Part shown: positions 48,827 to 57,637 of the stretch, in pieces
How the letters are laid out: each line of letters opens with the position of its first letter
Numbering within the stretch: the stretch's first letter is position 1
Assembly: GCA_025464975.1 (NCBI GenBank)
Contig: JAODMT010000001.1
Span: 1 to 64,000 of the forward strand
DNA from: Microbacteriaceae bacterium
GTDB lineage: Bacteria > Actinomycetota > Actinomycetes > Actinomycetales > Microbacteriaceae
Length of the DNA: 64,000 bases
Direction: 5' to 3'
Notes under the pieces: model-generated
Told to the model about the DNA's origin: nothing
The model's database searches: none
The model's input: only the letters and a program-made list of their open reading frames with translations
Made by a program: the position numbers and the translations under genes

Positions 48827-51502
48827 ATGGCCCCAGACGATGACGCCCGTGAGAGCGACTTCGCCAATGAGTCAACAGCGCCGGGAGCGCAGCGCAGGTC
48901 GACCTACCGGCCGCCGACCGTCAGCGATCCGCTAACCCAACCTTCGGCACTCGCACCCGAAACTGACCAGGTCGACTACGACGACGACGCGTTGGCCACC
49001 GCGATCGCCAACGAAAACCTTCGCCTCGGCTTGACCGGAGCCATCTCGATCCCGGCCGCCATCCGGTCGGTTCAATCGGCCGCGCCGGCCGCGCCGGCTG
49101 CATCGACTGCGCCCCCCGCTCGGGCCGCGCTTGATCCCTCTCCGTCGGATTCTGCCCCCGCTGAGGTGGATCCGGTTCCGTCAGATTCCGCCACCGCCGA
49201 GTCCGATCCCGTGCCGATGGTCTGGGCGCCGCCCCCGCCGGCTCTGACCAAGGATGCCCCTGTCGAACCGGCCCCGCCGCTCGCAGGAGCCACAACGGCG
49301 GGGGAGTCGTCGCTACCGGCCACGCGTCGCGCCCGACGAGAAGCCGAGCGGGAGACTGCCCGCGAGGGGTCAAGACTTGCGCGTGCCCGTCGGGTGATGC
49401 CCGCGTCGCAAACCGTCCCGGACGCCCCGGACACGACGCCGTCGGACCGGGCACGCTCGAGCGAACCTTCGACCCCGGAGGTTCCCCTTCCGCCGGATTT
49501 TCCGCCAGCGCCTGAGCGGCCGGAACCGACGCCGGCACCGGGCACTCCGACGGTGCCCGAGGTTCCGCTTCCTCCCGAGCCGAACGAGCCCGAGCCGAAC
49601 GAGCCGCAGCCGAACGAGCCGCAGCCGCCCACCGCTCCATCCGATCCAAGCGGCACATATGACGACGCGGGCGATCAAGCGGATGGCGAGCGCGCCTCCG
49701 ATGGACCGGCGATCTACGAGCTTGTCGAACCCGCTCCGGTGTCGGCTGCGATACCCACCGTTGTTCCCGTCGAGGCACTCGAATTCGAGGCACCGGCAAG
49801 CGAGGCACCGGCAAGCGAGGTCACCGACGGAGTGGAGCCGATCGCCGTGCTCGACGCGGCCGGGATTGCGCTGCTGACCGGGTCGCATCTCGTGCCGGCA
49901 CCTCATATCGGGATCGGGGAGCACGGACCGGACGACTCGGTTGCGGCTGATGAACCGGCCAACCTGGCGGCCTTCGTCTGGATGGACGGACAGGCGACGG
50001 ACCAGTCGATGGACACGGAGTCCTCGGCACAGGCGTCCCCGACGGCTCCGGTGTTCCCGGTGAAGCGGTCACGGTTCGCGCCTGAGCTGAGCGACCTGGA
50101 ACCGACATCGCTCGACCTCCGGGTTGGCCGAGCCGCGCGCCTGTTCTGGTTGTGGTTCGCCGCTAACTCCTCCGTCCTCAGCCTCGCCTTCGGCGGCGCG
50201 CTGTTCTCACTCGGGATGAGCCTCCGGCAGGCCGTCATCGCCGCCCTGATCGGCTTGGCGATCTCGTTCCTTCCGCTCGGCCTAGGCACCCTCGCGGGAA
50301 AGAGAAGTGGGCAGCCCGTCATGGTCGTGTCCCGAGCCACCTTCGGGCTCGTCGGCAACGTCGTGCCCGCTGTTCTCGCTCTCCTCACCCGCGTGTTCTG
50401 GGGCGGCGTATTGCTCTGGATCGTCGCCTCCGCGACCGCCGGCATCCTCGTCCGCTCCCACCTCGACGGCGGACTGAGCGAACGCCAGCTGATGGTCATC
50501 GCTCTCGTCGTCGGATTTGTGCTCGCCCTTGTGGTCGCATTCTTCGGGTACGGCCTGTTCGCACGAATTCAGATGATCCTCTCGGTGCTGGCCGTCGTGT
50601 TGACCGCCGGTTTCATCGCCGTTACCTGGCCTTCGATCAACCTCGCACGAGCGCTCACCGTTCCCGACGGGCCGGTGATTCTGGTGCTCACCGGGATCGT
50701 CCTGGTTTTCAGCTTTGTCGGCCTCGTCTGGGCGAACAGCAGCGCTGACCTGGCTCGCTACCAGCGTCCCTCGTCCTCTGGCGCGGCATCGATGCTATCT
50801 GCCTCATTCGGGGCGACGCTCCCCGCCTTCGTTCTGATCGGATACGGCGCAGTGCTCGCCGCGTCCAACCCGACCATCGCCGCAGGACTCACCAACTCGC
50901 CGATCAGCACCATCGCCGGCCTCCTTCCTGGCTGGTATCCCGTCCCCCTCATCGCCGCAACGGGGCTCAGTCTGCTCTCCGGGGTGGTTCTCAGCACTTA
51001 TTCCGGGGCGTTCGCCCTTGAGACTATTGGCGTGCGTGTGCCGCGAGCCTGGGCGACAGTAATCGTGGGCGCCCTCGTCTTCGCCTGCGCCGTCGCCCTC
51101 GGCTTTGCCGCAGGCAACGTCGAGCTGGTCTTCCGAGACATCGCCACGACGATTGCGGTTCCCGTGGCGGCTTGGGCCGGAATTCTGTCCGCGGAGATGA
51201 TCATCCGTCGACGCCGTTTCGACTCACCGTCCCTGCTCCGCCGCGGCGGCGTCTATCCCGACGTCAACTGGGTGAACCTCTCGATGCTCGTCGCTGCGAC
51301 CGCTGTCGGGCTGGGATTTACCACCGCATCGGTCGCTGGACTGCGCTGGGAAGGCTACCTGTTCTCCGCGCTTGGGGTCCCTCTCGGGGGCGACCTCGCC
51401 GCGACCGACCTCGGCGTGCTTGTCGCGTTGGCTCTCGGCCTGCTGACCCCGCTCGTCGCCGGCGTGCCGACGGTTCGAGCCCAGGAGCGATCCCCGAACT
51501 AG
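48827..51502 (+). CDS. NCS1-type nucleobase permease with a long disordered N-terminal extension
   Basis: 891 aa from the ATG at 48827; a TATCAT box lies 10 bp upstream. Residues 1 to about 420 are low-complexity Pro/Ala/Glu/Asp, including (PNEPE/Q) runs (about 240-265) and EAPAS repeats. The C-terminal 470 residues are a 12-helix NCS1 transporter (RLFWLWFAANSSVLSLAFGGALFSLGMSL; LGLGTLAGKRSGQPVMVVSRATFGLVGN; WANSSADLARYQRPSSSGA), in the cytosine/purine permease branch. A cytoplasmic extension as long as the transporter is exceptional; its role is unknown. Confidence 0.88.
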   Translation: MAPDDDARESDFANESTAPGAQRRSTYRPPTVSDPLTQPSALAPETDQVDYDDDALATAIANENLRLGLTGAISIPAAIRSVQSAAPAAPAASTAPPARAALDPSPSDSAPAEVDPVPSDSATAESDPVPMVWAPPPPALTKDAPVEPAPPLAGATTAGESSLPATRRARREAERETAREGSRLARARRVMPASQTVPDAPDTTPSDRARSSEPSTPEVPLPPDFPPAPERPEPTPAPGTPTVPEVPLPPEPNEPEPNEPQPNEPQPPTAPSDPSGTYDDAGDQADGERASDGPAIYELVEPAPVSAAIPTVVPVEALEFEAPASEAPASEVTDGVEPIAVLDAAGIALLTGSHLVPAPHIGIGEHGPDDSVAADEPANLAAFVWMDGQATDQSMDTESSAQASPTAPVFPVKRSRFAPELSDLEPTSLDLRVGRAARLFWLWFAANSSVLSLAFGGALFSLGMSLRQAVIAALIGLAISFLPLGLGTLAGKRSGQPVMVVSRATFGLVGNVVPAVLALLTRVFWGGVLLWIVASATAGILVRSHLDGGLSERQLMVIALVVGFVLALVVAFFGYGLFARIQMILSVLAVVLTAGFIAVTWPSINLARALTVPDGPVILVLTGIVLVFSFVGLVWANSSADLARYQRPSSSGAASMLSASFGATLPAFVLIGYGAVLAASNPTIAAGLTNSPISTIAGLLPGWYPVPLIAATGLSLLSGVVLSTYSGAFALETIGVRVPRAWATVIVGALVFACAVALGFAAGNVELVFRDIATTIAVPVAAWAGILSAEMIIRRRRFDSPSLLRRGGVYPDVNWVNLSMLVAATAVGLGFTTASVAGLRWEGYLFSALGVPLGGDLAATDLGVLVALALGLLTPLVAGVPTVRAQERSPN

Positions 51503-51559
51503 CCGCCCCGGCTCGCCGCAGGGAAGTCACGCTGGTCAACCGGAAAGTAGAATGGGCGA

Positions 51560-52378
51560 ATGCTCAACACCGTCGCCGAGATCAGCGCCGTCGTCGAACG
51601 GCTTTGGCCTATCGGGGGCGCCGAAGGCTGGGACGCCCCGGGGCTATTGTCCGGCGATCCGCAGGCCGCCGTCTCCCACATCCACCTCGCCGTCGACGCG
51701 GTGCCGGATGTCGCGGCGGAGGCCATCGACACGGGAGCGGATCTTCTGCTCGTGCATCATCCACTCCTGTTGCGCGGCGTGACCACCGTGGCCGAGGACC
51801 GCTTCAAGGGTGCGGTGCTCGCGCGACTGATCCGGGCCGGGTGCGCGCTCCTCGCCGCGCACACCAACGCCGACGTCGTCGAATCAGGTACCTCCGGCAC
51901 TCTTGCGGGGCGACTCGGCATGGTGAACGCGCGTCCGATCGTCGCCGGGATCCCCGAGAGCCGGGGAATCGGACGGGTCGGCGAACTGGCCGAACCGACA
52001 ACCCTCGGCAGGCTGGCCCGCCGGCTCGCCGACATCCTTCCGGCCACGGCGTCCGGAGTCCGCGTCTCGGGCGGGTACGAGACGCCGATCCACACTGTCG
52101 CGGTCTGTGGTGGCGCCGGGGACTCCCTCCTCGCCGAGCCGGCCGTGCTCGGCGCCGACGTCTACGTGACCTCTGACCTTCGGCATCATCCGGCCTCCGA
52201 GTTTCGAGAGAACGCGGTGCTTTCCGGAGGACCGGCGCTCATCGACGTCTCGCACTGGGCGAGCGAGTGGCTGTGGCTCGAGGTCGCAGCGGACGAGCTG
52301 CGTTCCGCGCTTCCCGGCGTGAAAGTCACGGTGAGCGACCTCCGCACCGATCCCTGGGATTTCACGATCGTCCAATGA
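51560..52378 (+). CDS. Nif3-like dinuclear metal-centre protein (GTP cyclohydrolase I type 2 family)
   Basis: 272 aa. The NIF3 metal ligands are visible: AVDAVPDVAAEAIDTGADLLLVHHPLLLRG (HH pair), AHTNADVVESG, and ALIDVSHWASEWLWLE (late His/Glu). Such proteins form hexamers with a two-metal site; activity is debated. The neighbouring coiled-coil gene 18 bp downstream is conserved with it across actinobacteria. Confidence 0.92.
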   Translation: MLNTVAEISAVVERLWPIGGAEGWDAPGLLSGDPQAAVSHIHLAVDAVPDVAAEAIDTGADLLLVHHPLLLRGVTTVAEDRFKGAVLARLIRAGCALLAAHTNADVVESGTSGTLAGRLGMVNARPIVAGIPESRGIGRVGELAEPTTLGRLARRLADILPATASGVRVSGGYETPIHTVAVCGGAGDSLLAEPAVLGADVYVTSDLRHHPASEFRENAVLSGGPALIDVSHWASEWLWLEVAADELRSALPGVKVTVSDLRTDPWDFTIVQ

Positions 52379-52396
52379 ACAACGAATGAGGCCACA

Positions 52397-53137
52397 ATGC
52401 CGTTGAAAGCCAGCCCGACAGACCAGGCTAAGTTGCTCGAGCTTCAGGAGCTCGACACGCGAATCAACCAGTTGGACTACCGGGCACAGGTATTGCCGGA
52501 GGTGTCGGCTCTCGCGAGTCTCGATGGCGAGACGAGCGGCCTGCGGGTCGAACTTCTCAGCGCCACGGGTGCGCTTGAGGACGCCCAACTGGAACTGCGT
52601 CGCATCGAGTCCGATGTCGCCGTTGTGGAGGCGCGAATCACCCGGGACACCGACCGCCTGCAATCGTCGAGTTCGGTCAAGGACGTCGCCGGCCTTGAAA
52701 GCGAGCTTTCGGGCCTCGCACGCCGCCAGCTCGACCTCGAGGAGATCGAGCTTGAGGTGATGGAACGAATCGATGGTCTCGAGGCCGCCGCCCGCGAGTT
52801 GCGTTCACGCTACGACGAGCTGCTCGAACGGGTCGCCTCGGTGACAGTGGAGCGGGACGCCGCTCTTGAGGCGGTCTCCTCCGAGCGAGCGGCCGCGGTC
52901 GAGCGTCGGTCCGGAATCGCCGCCGCCCTTCCAGAGGAGCTCCTCGCCCTCTACGAACGTCAGCGCTCGCGCTACGGCAGCGGCGCCTCGCTCTTGCGTG
53001 GCGGAGTGTCGGGAGCGAGCGGGGTGAAGCTGCACGAGAACGACATGCAGGCCATTCGCGCCGCAGCTCCGGATGATGTCATCCTCTGTCCCGACAGCAA
53101 CGCGATTCTGGTGCGCACTGCCGAATCCGGCATCTGA
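52397..53137 (+). CDS. CT398-like coiled-coil protein with degenerate C4 zinc ribbon
   Basis: 246 aa. Two long helical hairpins (ELQELDTRINQLDYRA; VAVVEARITRDTDRLQSSSSVKDVAGLESELSGLARRQLDLEE; DGLEAAARELRSRYDELLERVA) form the CT398/CdsZ-type coiled coil. The C-terminal zinc ribbon normally has two CxxC pairs. Here the first pair reads GVSGASGVKLHENDMQAI and the second CPDSNAILVRT, so only one Cys remains and zinc binding is probably lost. It is downstream of nif3. Confidence 0.88.
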   Translation: MPLKASPTDQAKLLELQELDTRINQLDYRAQVLPEVSALASLDGETSGLRVELLSATGALEDAQLELRRIESDVAVVEARITRDTDRLQSSSSVKDVAGLESELSGLARRQLDLEEIELEVMERIDGLEAAARELRSRYDELLERVASVTVERDAALEAVSSERAAAVERRSGIAAALPEELLALYERQRSRYGSGASLLRGGVSGASGVKLHENDMQAIRAAAPDDVILCPDSNAILVRTAESGI

Positions 53138-53178
53138 TCGCGTCGAGCCTGCCTCGCGGGTGACGTAGGCTGTGTCTC

Positions 53179-53587
53179 GCGAATGGGTCGGCAAGACGGT
53201 CGCGTTGCCAACGGCATCCTGTCTCAGGGTGGCGGAGGCACCGAGGAACGTCCGGGCTCCGCAGAGCAGGGCGGTGGGTAATTCCCACCCGGGGTAACCC
53301 GCGAGAAAGTGCAACAGAAAGCAGACCGCCGCGGCTTCGTCACTGACAGAGCCGCGGTAAGGGTGAAACGGTGGTGTAAGAGACCACCAGCGGCCCGAGT
53401 GATCGGGTCGGCTAGGTAAACCTCGCCCGGAGCAAGGTCGAACAGGAAGCGTTACGGGTTGCTCGCCCAGTTTCCGGGTAGACCGCTAGAGGTGTGCGGC
53501 AACGTACATCGTAGATAGATGGCCGTCGATGACCGGGTGGCAGCATCCGGTCGGGACAGAACCCGGCGTAATAGCCGGCCCATTCGC
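53179..53587 (+). ncRNA. rnpB: RNase P RNA (type A)
   Basis: Catalytic RNA that trims tRNA 5' ends. The ends pair to form P1 (GCGAATGGGTCGGC at 53179-53192 with GCCGGCCCATTCGC at 53574-53587). Conserved regions: GAGGAACGTCCGGGCTCC (53243-53260), GTAAGGGTGAAACGGTGGTGTAAGAGACCACCAGC (about 53357-53391) and ACAGAACCCGGCGTAA (53556-53571). The first block has C where the common consensus is GAGGAAAGTCC. Length 409 nt fits actinobacterial RNase P. Confidence 0.95.
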
Positions 53588-53588
53588 C

Positions 53589-53646
53589 TCTATCGCGCCG
53601 GGTTCAAGGCACCAATCGGTTCCCCCGCGTTCTATCGCGCCGGGTT
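53589..53646. repeat. 16-bp direct repeat at the rnpB/kdpE junction
   Basis: TCTATCGCGCCGGGTT occurs exactly at 53589-53604 and 53631-53646. The second copy is the end of the response-regulator gene including its TAG; the first is just past rnpB. It suggests a small duplication at the junction. Confidence 0.8.
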
Positions 53647-54342
53647 TGGCGCCGGGTCGGGAACGAACCGGTAACCCATGCCCGGCTCCGTGAGCAAGTA
53701 GCGCGGGTGAGCGGGCAGAGGCTCGAGCTTCTTACGCAGCTGCGCTAGGTAGAGCCGCAGATATCCGTCTTCCTTCTCGTACGCCGGGCCCCAGACCGTC
53801 GTGAGCAGCAGATGTTTGGTGACGAGTCGCCGCGGGTTTCGCACGAGGACCTCGAGGATGTGCCACTCCGTCGGCGTGAGTCGGACCGGTACCGGCGTTG
53901 CGGCTCCATTGCTCTTCGCCACAGTGTGAGCGGCGAGGTTGACGGTGACGTCGCCAAATACGGTGACCGGTTCGTCCGGCTCGGCGAGCGAGCGCCGGCT
54001 CAGTGCACGAATCCTGGCAAGCAACTCGTCGATTGCAAAGGGCTTCGTGACGTAGTCGTCTGCCCCCGCGTCGAGCGCATCAACCTTGTCGGCGGAATCG
54101 GTGCGGCCGCTCACCACGAGGATCGGCACGTCCGTCCACCCGCGAAGCCCCTCGATCACTCGGATCCCGCTGAATCCTGGGAGTCCAAGGTCGAGCAGAA
54201 CCAGTTCGGGCCGAATCGACTCCGCGACCTCGAGCGCCTCCGGACCGGACTCCGCGAGCGAGACCTCGTAGCCACGAGCGGCGAGGTTGATTCGCAACGC
54301 TTTGAGAATTTGCGGGTCGTCGTCGACGACGAGAATCTTCAC
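53632..54342 (-). CDS. kdpE: KdpE-like response regulator (OmpR family)
   Basis: 236 aa. Receiver domain with the acidic pocket (LVVDDDPQ), phosphoacceptor Asp in LVLLDLGLPGFSG, Thr/Ser in VSGRTDSADKVDALDAGADDYVTKPF (Lys), then OmpR winged helix (LTPTEWHILEVLVRNPRRLVTKHLLLTTVWGPAYEKEDGYLRLYLAQLRKKLE and GYRF). It is the final gene behind kdpD with a 4-nt overlap. No kdpFABC transporter genes are in the window. Confidence 0.93.
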   Translation of the reverse strand: MKILVVDDDPQILKALRINLAARGYEVSLAESGPEALEVAESIRPELVLLDLGLPGFSGIRVIEGLRGWTDVPILVVSGRTDSADKVDALDAGADDYVTKPFAIDELLARIRALSRRSLAEPDEPVTVFGDVTVNLAAHTVAKSNGAATPVPVRLTPTEWHILEVLVRNPRRLVTKHLLLTTVWGPAYEKEDGYLRLYLAQLRKKLEPLPAHPRYLLTEPGMGYRFVPDPAPNPAR

Positions 54343-56846
54343 CCTGTCCTCGTTTCCGTGTCGATCGCCGCGTCGTCGACGGCAAGCGAAACCACCATGG
54401 TCAGCCCTCCGCCGGGGGTGTCTTCCGCGTCCAGGCTTCCGCCCATCGCCTCCATGAAGCCCTTGGAGAGCGAGAGCCCGAGACCGACTCCGGTGGTGTT
54501 GTCCAGGTCGCCGAGCCGCTGAAACGGCTGGAAGGCCTCGGCCAGCTTGGCCGGGTGGATGCCGGGACCGCGATCGATCACGCGAAGCTCGACCCGATCG
54601 GCGAAACTGCTGCCGGTGATGAGCACCGGGGCGTCGGCCGGCGAATAGCGGAGCGCGTTTGCCATGAGGTTGACGAGCACACGTTGCACGAGCACCGGGT
54701 CGCAGAGCGCAGCGGGAAGGTCGCTCGCAACCTCAACCGTGACCCGGCCCGGCGCGACGGCCAGGTCGTCAAGGGCGAGTGGCACTATCTCGTCGAGCCC
54801 GACCACGGCGAGCGAGATCGGCATCACTCCGGCCTCGAGTCGACTCGCGTCGAGCAGGTCGCTTACGAGGCGAGCGAGCCGTTGCAACGATTCCTCCGCG
54901 GTCGTGAGCAGTTCCTCCCGGTCGTGATCGCTCCAGGTGACGTCAGTGCTTCGCAAGCTGGAGACCGCGGTGGTCGCGGCTGCGAGCGGCGTGCGAAGAT
55001 CGTGACCGACCGCGGCGAGCAACGCCGAGCGCAAACGGTCGGCCTGTTCGAGGGGGCGGACGCCCGCGGCCGTGGCGCGAAGCTCCTCTTGCAGGAGCGC
55101 CGCTTCGAGCTGAGCAACAAAGGCTTCGAGGATCCGTCGATCGGCGGCGAGAAGTTCGCGGCCGCTCAGCACGACCTCCCCCCGGTCGCCGAGCGTCAGT
55201 ACGGTCCGCGGTTCGTCGGCGTTTTCGGACGGCGACCCCGAGACGAAGAGGGTTGACTCGTGCTCGATGACGGCGACGCCGGTCATCCCGAACGCCTCTC
55301 GCATCCGGTTGGTGAGGGCCTCGACGGCGCTCTCGCCGCGGATGATGCTGCCGGCAACGGCGCTGAGCGTCTCGGCCTCTGCGGCGGAGCGGCGCGCCGC
55401 TCGACTGCGGCTCGCGGCCTGATCGACGACGAAACTCACGAGGGCGGCGATGATGAGGAAGATCAGAATGGCAAGGGAATGCAGCGGATTGGTGATGGCG
55501 ATCCGGTAGAGCGGGTCGACGAAGAAAAAATCGAGCAACAGCCCCGCGGCGAGGGCCGCGGTGACGGCCGGCCAGATGCCGCCGACCAGGGCGACAATTA
55601 CCACCAGGAGCTGGTAGGTGAGCGTCTCGCTGACCAGCGACTCATCGTTTCTGACCGCGCTGAGCCCGACCGTGAGGAGAGGAAGTGCCGCGGCGGTAAG
55701 CACGAAGCCGGCGACCCGCCGGCGGACGGTGAGGGAACCGCGTGATCTCGGCAGCTGGAACCGACCGGCCGAGGCGTGGGACACAATGTGTACGTCGATG
55801 TCGCCTGCACCCCGGACTACGCGCGCGCCGACCCCCTGGCCGGTGAGGAAGGCGGTGAGTCGGCTGCGTCGACTGATCCCGATGACCAGTTGAGTGGCGT
55901 TCACGCCGCGAGCGAACTCAACGAGTGCCGTCGGCGTGTTCTCGCCGACAACCTGATGGTAGGTCCCCCCGAGGCTCTCGACGAGGGCCCGCTGCGCGGC
56001 GAGCGCACCGGGGTTCGGCTCAGTTAGCCCGTCGGCGCTGGCGACGTGAACGGCAAGCAACTGGCCGCCGCTCGCGCGGCTCGCGATGCGGGACCCGCGG
56101 CGGATGAGCGTGTCACCCTCGTGGCCACCGGGAAGGGCGACGACCACCCGCTCGCGGGCCTCCCATTTGCTGCCGATGCCGTGTTCGACCCGGTAGGTCT
56201 GTAGCGCGACATCCACTTCGTCGGCGAGCCAGAGAAGGGCGAGTTCGCGAAGCGCGGTGAGGTTGCCGAGCCGGAAGTAGTTACCCAGTGCGGCATCGAT
56301 CGAGCCCGCCGGGTAGATCTGGCCGTTCGAGAGTCTGGTTCTCAGGGTCTCCGGCGCGAGGTCGACGAGTTCGACCTCGTCGGCGGCCCGCAATACAGAA
56401 TCGGGGATGGACTCGCGCTGCGCGACGCCGGTGATCGCCTGCACCACATCGTTCAGCGACTCGATGTGCTGCACATTCACCGTCGAGATCACGTTGATTC
56501 CCGCGTCGAGCAGCTCGGCGACGTCTTCCCAGCGCTTCGCGCTGGTGGAACCGGGAGCGTTGCTGTGTGCCAACTCGTCGATGAGCGCCCACTCCGGGGC
56601 GCGATCGATCACGGCGCGCAGGTCGAGCTCATCGACGCCGACCCCGCGATGAACCACCCGGCGGCGTGGCACGAGCTCCAGCCCGGTAACGAGCTGCGCG
56701 GTCTCCGCGCGACCGTGGGTCTCGACCAGACCGATCACGACATCTCGCCCGCTGTTCGCGAGGCGCTTCCCCTCTTCGAGCATCGCGAAGGTCTTGCCGA
56801 CGCCGGGCGCCGCGCCGAGATAAACGCGAAGAAAGCCCCTTGTCAC
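54339..56846 (-). CDS. kdpD: KdpD-like sensor histidine kinase
   Basis: 835 aa from the GTG at 56846, directly after the ppgK stop. KdpD N-terminal ATP-binding domain (VYLGAAPGVGKTFAMLEEGKR) with the VIGLVETHGRAET and DELAHSNAPGS segments, a Usp domain (about 230-370), four helices of DUF4118 (LLTVGLSAV, LTYQLLVVIVALVGGIWPAV, AALAAGLLLDFFF, LAILIFLIIAALVSFVV), a GAF-like region and HisKA/HATPase (AVGHDLRTPL; NLMANALRYSP; DRGPGI; GVGLGLSLS). It normally senses potassium limitation; the target operon is not present here. Confidence 0.93.
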   Translation of the reverse strand: MTRGFLRVYLGAAPGVGKTFAMLEEGKRLANSGRDVVIGLVETHGRAETAQLVTGLELVPRRRVVHRGVGVDELDLRAVIDRAPEWALIDELAHSNAPGSTSAKRWEDVAELLDAGINVISTVNVQHIESLNDVVQAITGVAQRESIPDSVLRAADEVELVDLAPETLRTRLSNGQIYPAGSIDAALGNYFRLGNLTALRELALLWLADEVDVALQTYRVEHGIGSKWEARERVVVALPGGHEGDTLIRRGSRIASRASGGQLLAVHVASADGLTEPNPGALAAQRALVESLGGTYHQVVGENTPTALVEFARGVNATQLVIGISRRSRLTAFLTGQGVGARVVRGAGDIDVHIVSHASAGRFQLPRSRGSLTVRRRVAGFVLTAAALPLLTVGLSAVRNDESLVSETLTYQLLVVIVALVGGIWPAVTAALAAGLLLDFFFVDPLYRIAITNPLHSLAILIFLIIAALVSFVVDQAASRSRAARRSAAEAETLSAVAGSIIRGESAVEALTNRMREAFGMTGVAVIEHESTLFVSGSPSENADEPRTVLTLGDRGEVVLSGRELLAADRRILEAFVAQLEAALLQEELRATAAGVRPLEQADRLRSALLAAVGHDLRTPLAAATTAVSSLRSTDVTWSDHDREELLTTAEESLQRLARLVSDLLDASRLEAGVMPISLAVVGLDEIVPLALDDLAVAPGRVTVEVASDLPAALCDPVLVQRVLVNLMANALRYSPADAPVLITGSSFADRVELRVIDRGPGIHPAKLAEAFQPFQRLGDLDNTTGVGLGLSLSKGFMEAMGGSLDAEDTPGGGLTMVVSLAVDDAAIDTETRTG

Positions 56847-56848
56847 GC

Positions 56849-57595
56849 CTATTTTCCAGAGGCGAAGGCCGCTGCTCCGAGAATTCCCGCGTTGTTCCTG
56901 AGCGTGGCCGGAACGATCGGGGTGTCGAGTTTGAGCAGCGGAAGAAAGTCGGCGTACTCCTTCGACACGCCCCCGCCGACGATGAACAGGTCGGGGTGGA
57001 ACAGTGCCTCGAGTGTCGAATAGTACTTCTGCAGGCGCTCGGCCCACTCGGCCCAGCTGAGGTTCTCGCGTTCCTTGGCGGAATATGCCGCCTTGGTTTC
57101 CCAGTCGACGCCCTCGAGTTGGATGTGTCCGAGTTCCGCGTTCGGCACGAGCACCCCGCGGTAGATGATCGCCGAGCCGATTCCGGTTCCGAGGGTGGTC
57201 ATGAGGATGAGCCCCTTGTTCTTCTCCGCCGCCCCGTAGAGCGATTCGGCGTAACCGGCGGCGTCCGCGTCGTTCACAAATGTGATGTCGCGATCGAGAC
57301 TCTTCTCGAACAGCGCCTCGGCCTCGAGACCGATCCACTTCTTCGAGACGTTCGCGGCGGAAAGGGTCTTCCCCTTGACGACGACCGCGGGAAAGCAGAC
57401 GCCGATGGGATGCTTTTTGTCCGCCTTGAGCTTCTTGAGCACCTCCTGCACGGTGCGGACGATGTCGTCCGGTTCGCCGCCCGCCGGCGTCGGGAGCTTC
57501 ACCCGATCACTCTGCAGCTTCCCACTTGCCACATCGACGAGTGCGCCCTTGATGCCGGTGCCGCCGATATCGATGCCAACTGCGTTGTGAGCCAT
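56849..57595 (-). CDS. ppgK: Polyphosphate glucokinase (ROK family)
   Basis: 248 aa. Phosphate loop VGIDIGGTGIKGALVD, then FVNDADAAGYAESLYG with the catalytic Asp, GLILMTTLGTGIGSAIIYRG and PNAELGHIQLEG, all PpgK marks. It phosphorylates glucose with polyphosphate or ATP. Zinc-site Cys residues of other ROK proteins are absent, as expected for PpgK. It lies upstream of kdpD on the same strand. Confidence 0.93.
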   Translation of the reverse strand: MAHNAVGIDIGGTGIKGALVDVASGKLQSDRVKLPTPAGGEPDDIVRTVQEVLKKLKADKKHPIGVCFPAVVVKGKTLSAANVSKKWIGLEAEALFEKSLDRDITFVNDADAAGYAESLYGAAEKNKGLILMTTLGTGIGSAIIYRGVLVPNAELGHIQLEGVDWETKAAYSAKERENLSWAEWAERLQKYYSTLEALFHPDLFIVGGGVSKEYADFLPLLKLDTPIVPATLRNNAGILGAAAFASGK

Positions 57596-57637
57596 GTCGC
57601 GATTCTTCTCTCTCTTGGATTGTTGAGCCGGTAGCGA

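Noticed and set aside
56850-57338. N-terminal extension of KdpD by about 164 codons
   Set aside because: It overlaps ppgK in another frame and is Arg-rich; KdpD homologues begin just before the VYLGAAPGVGKT motif, and a GTG lies there directly after the ppgK stop.
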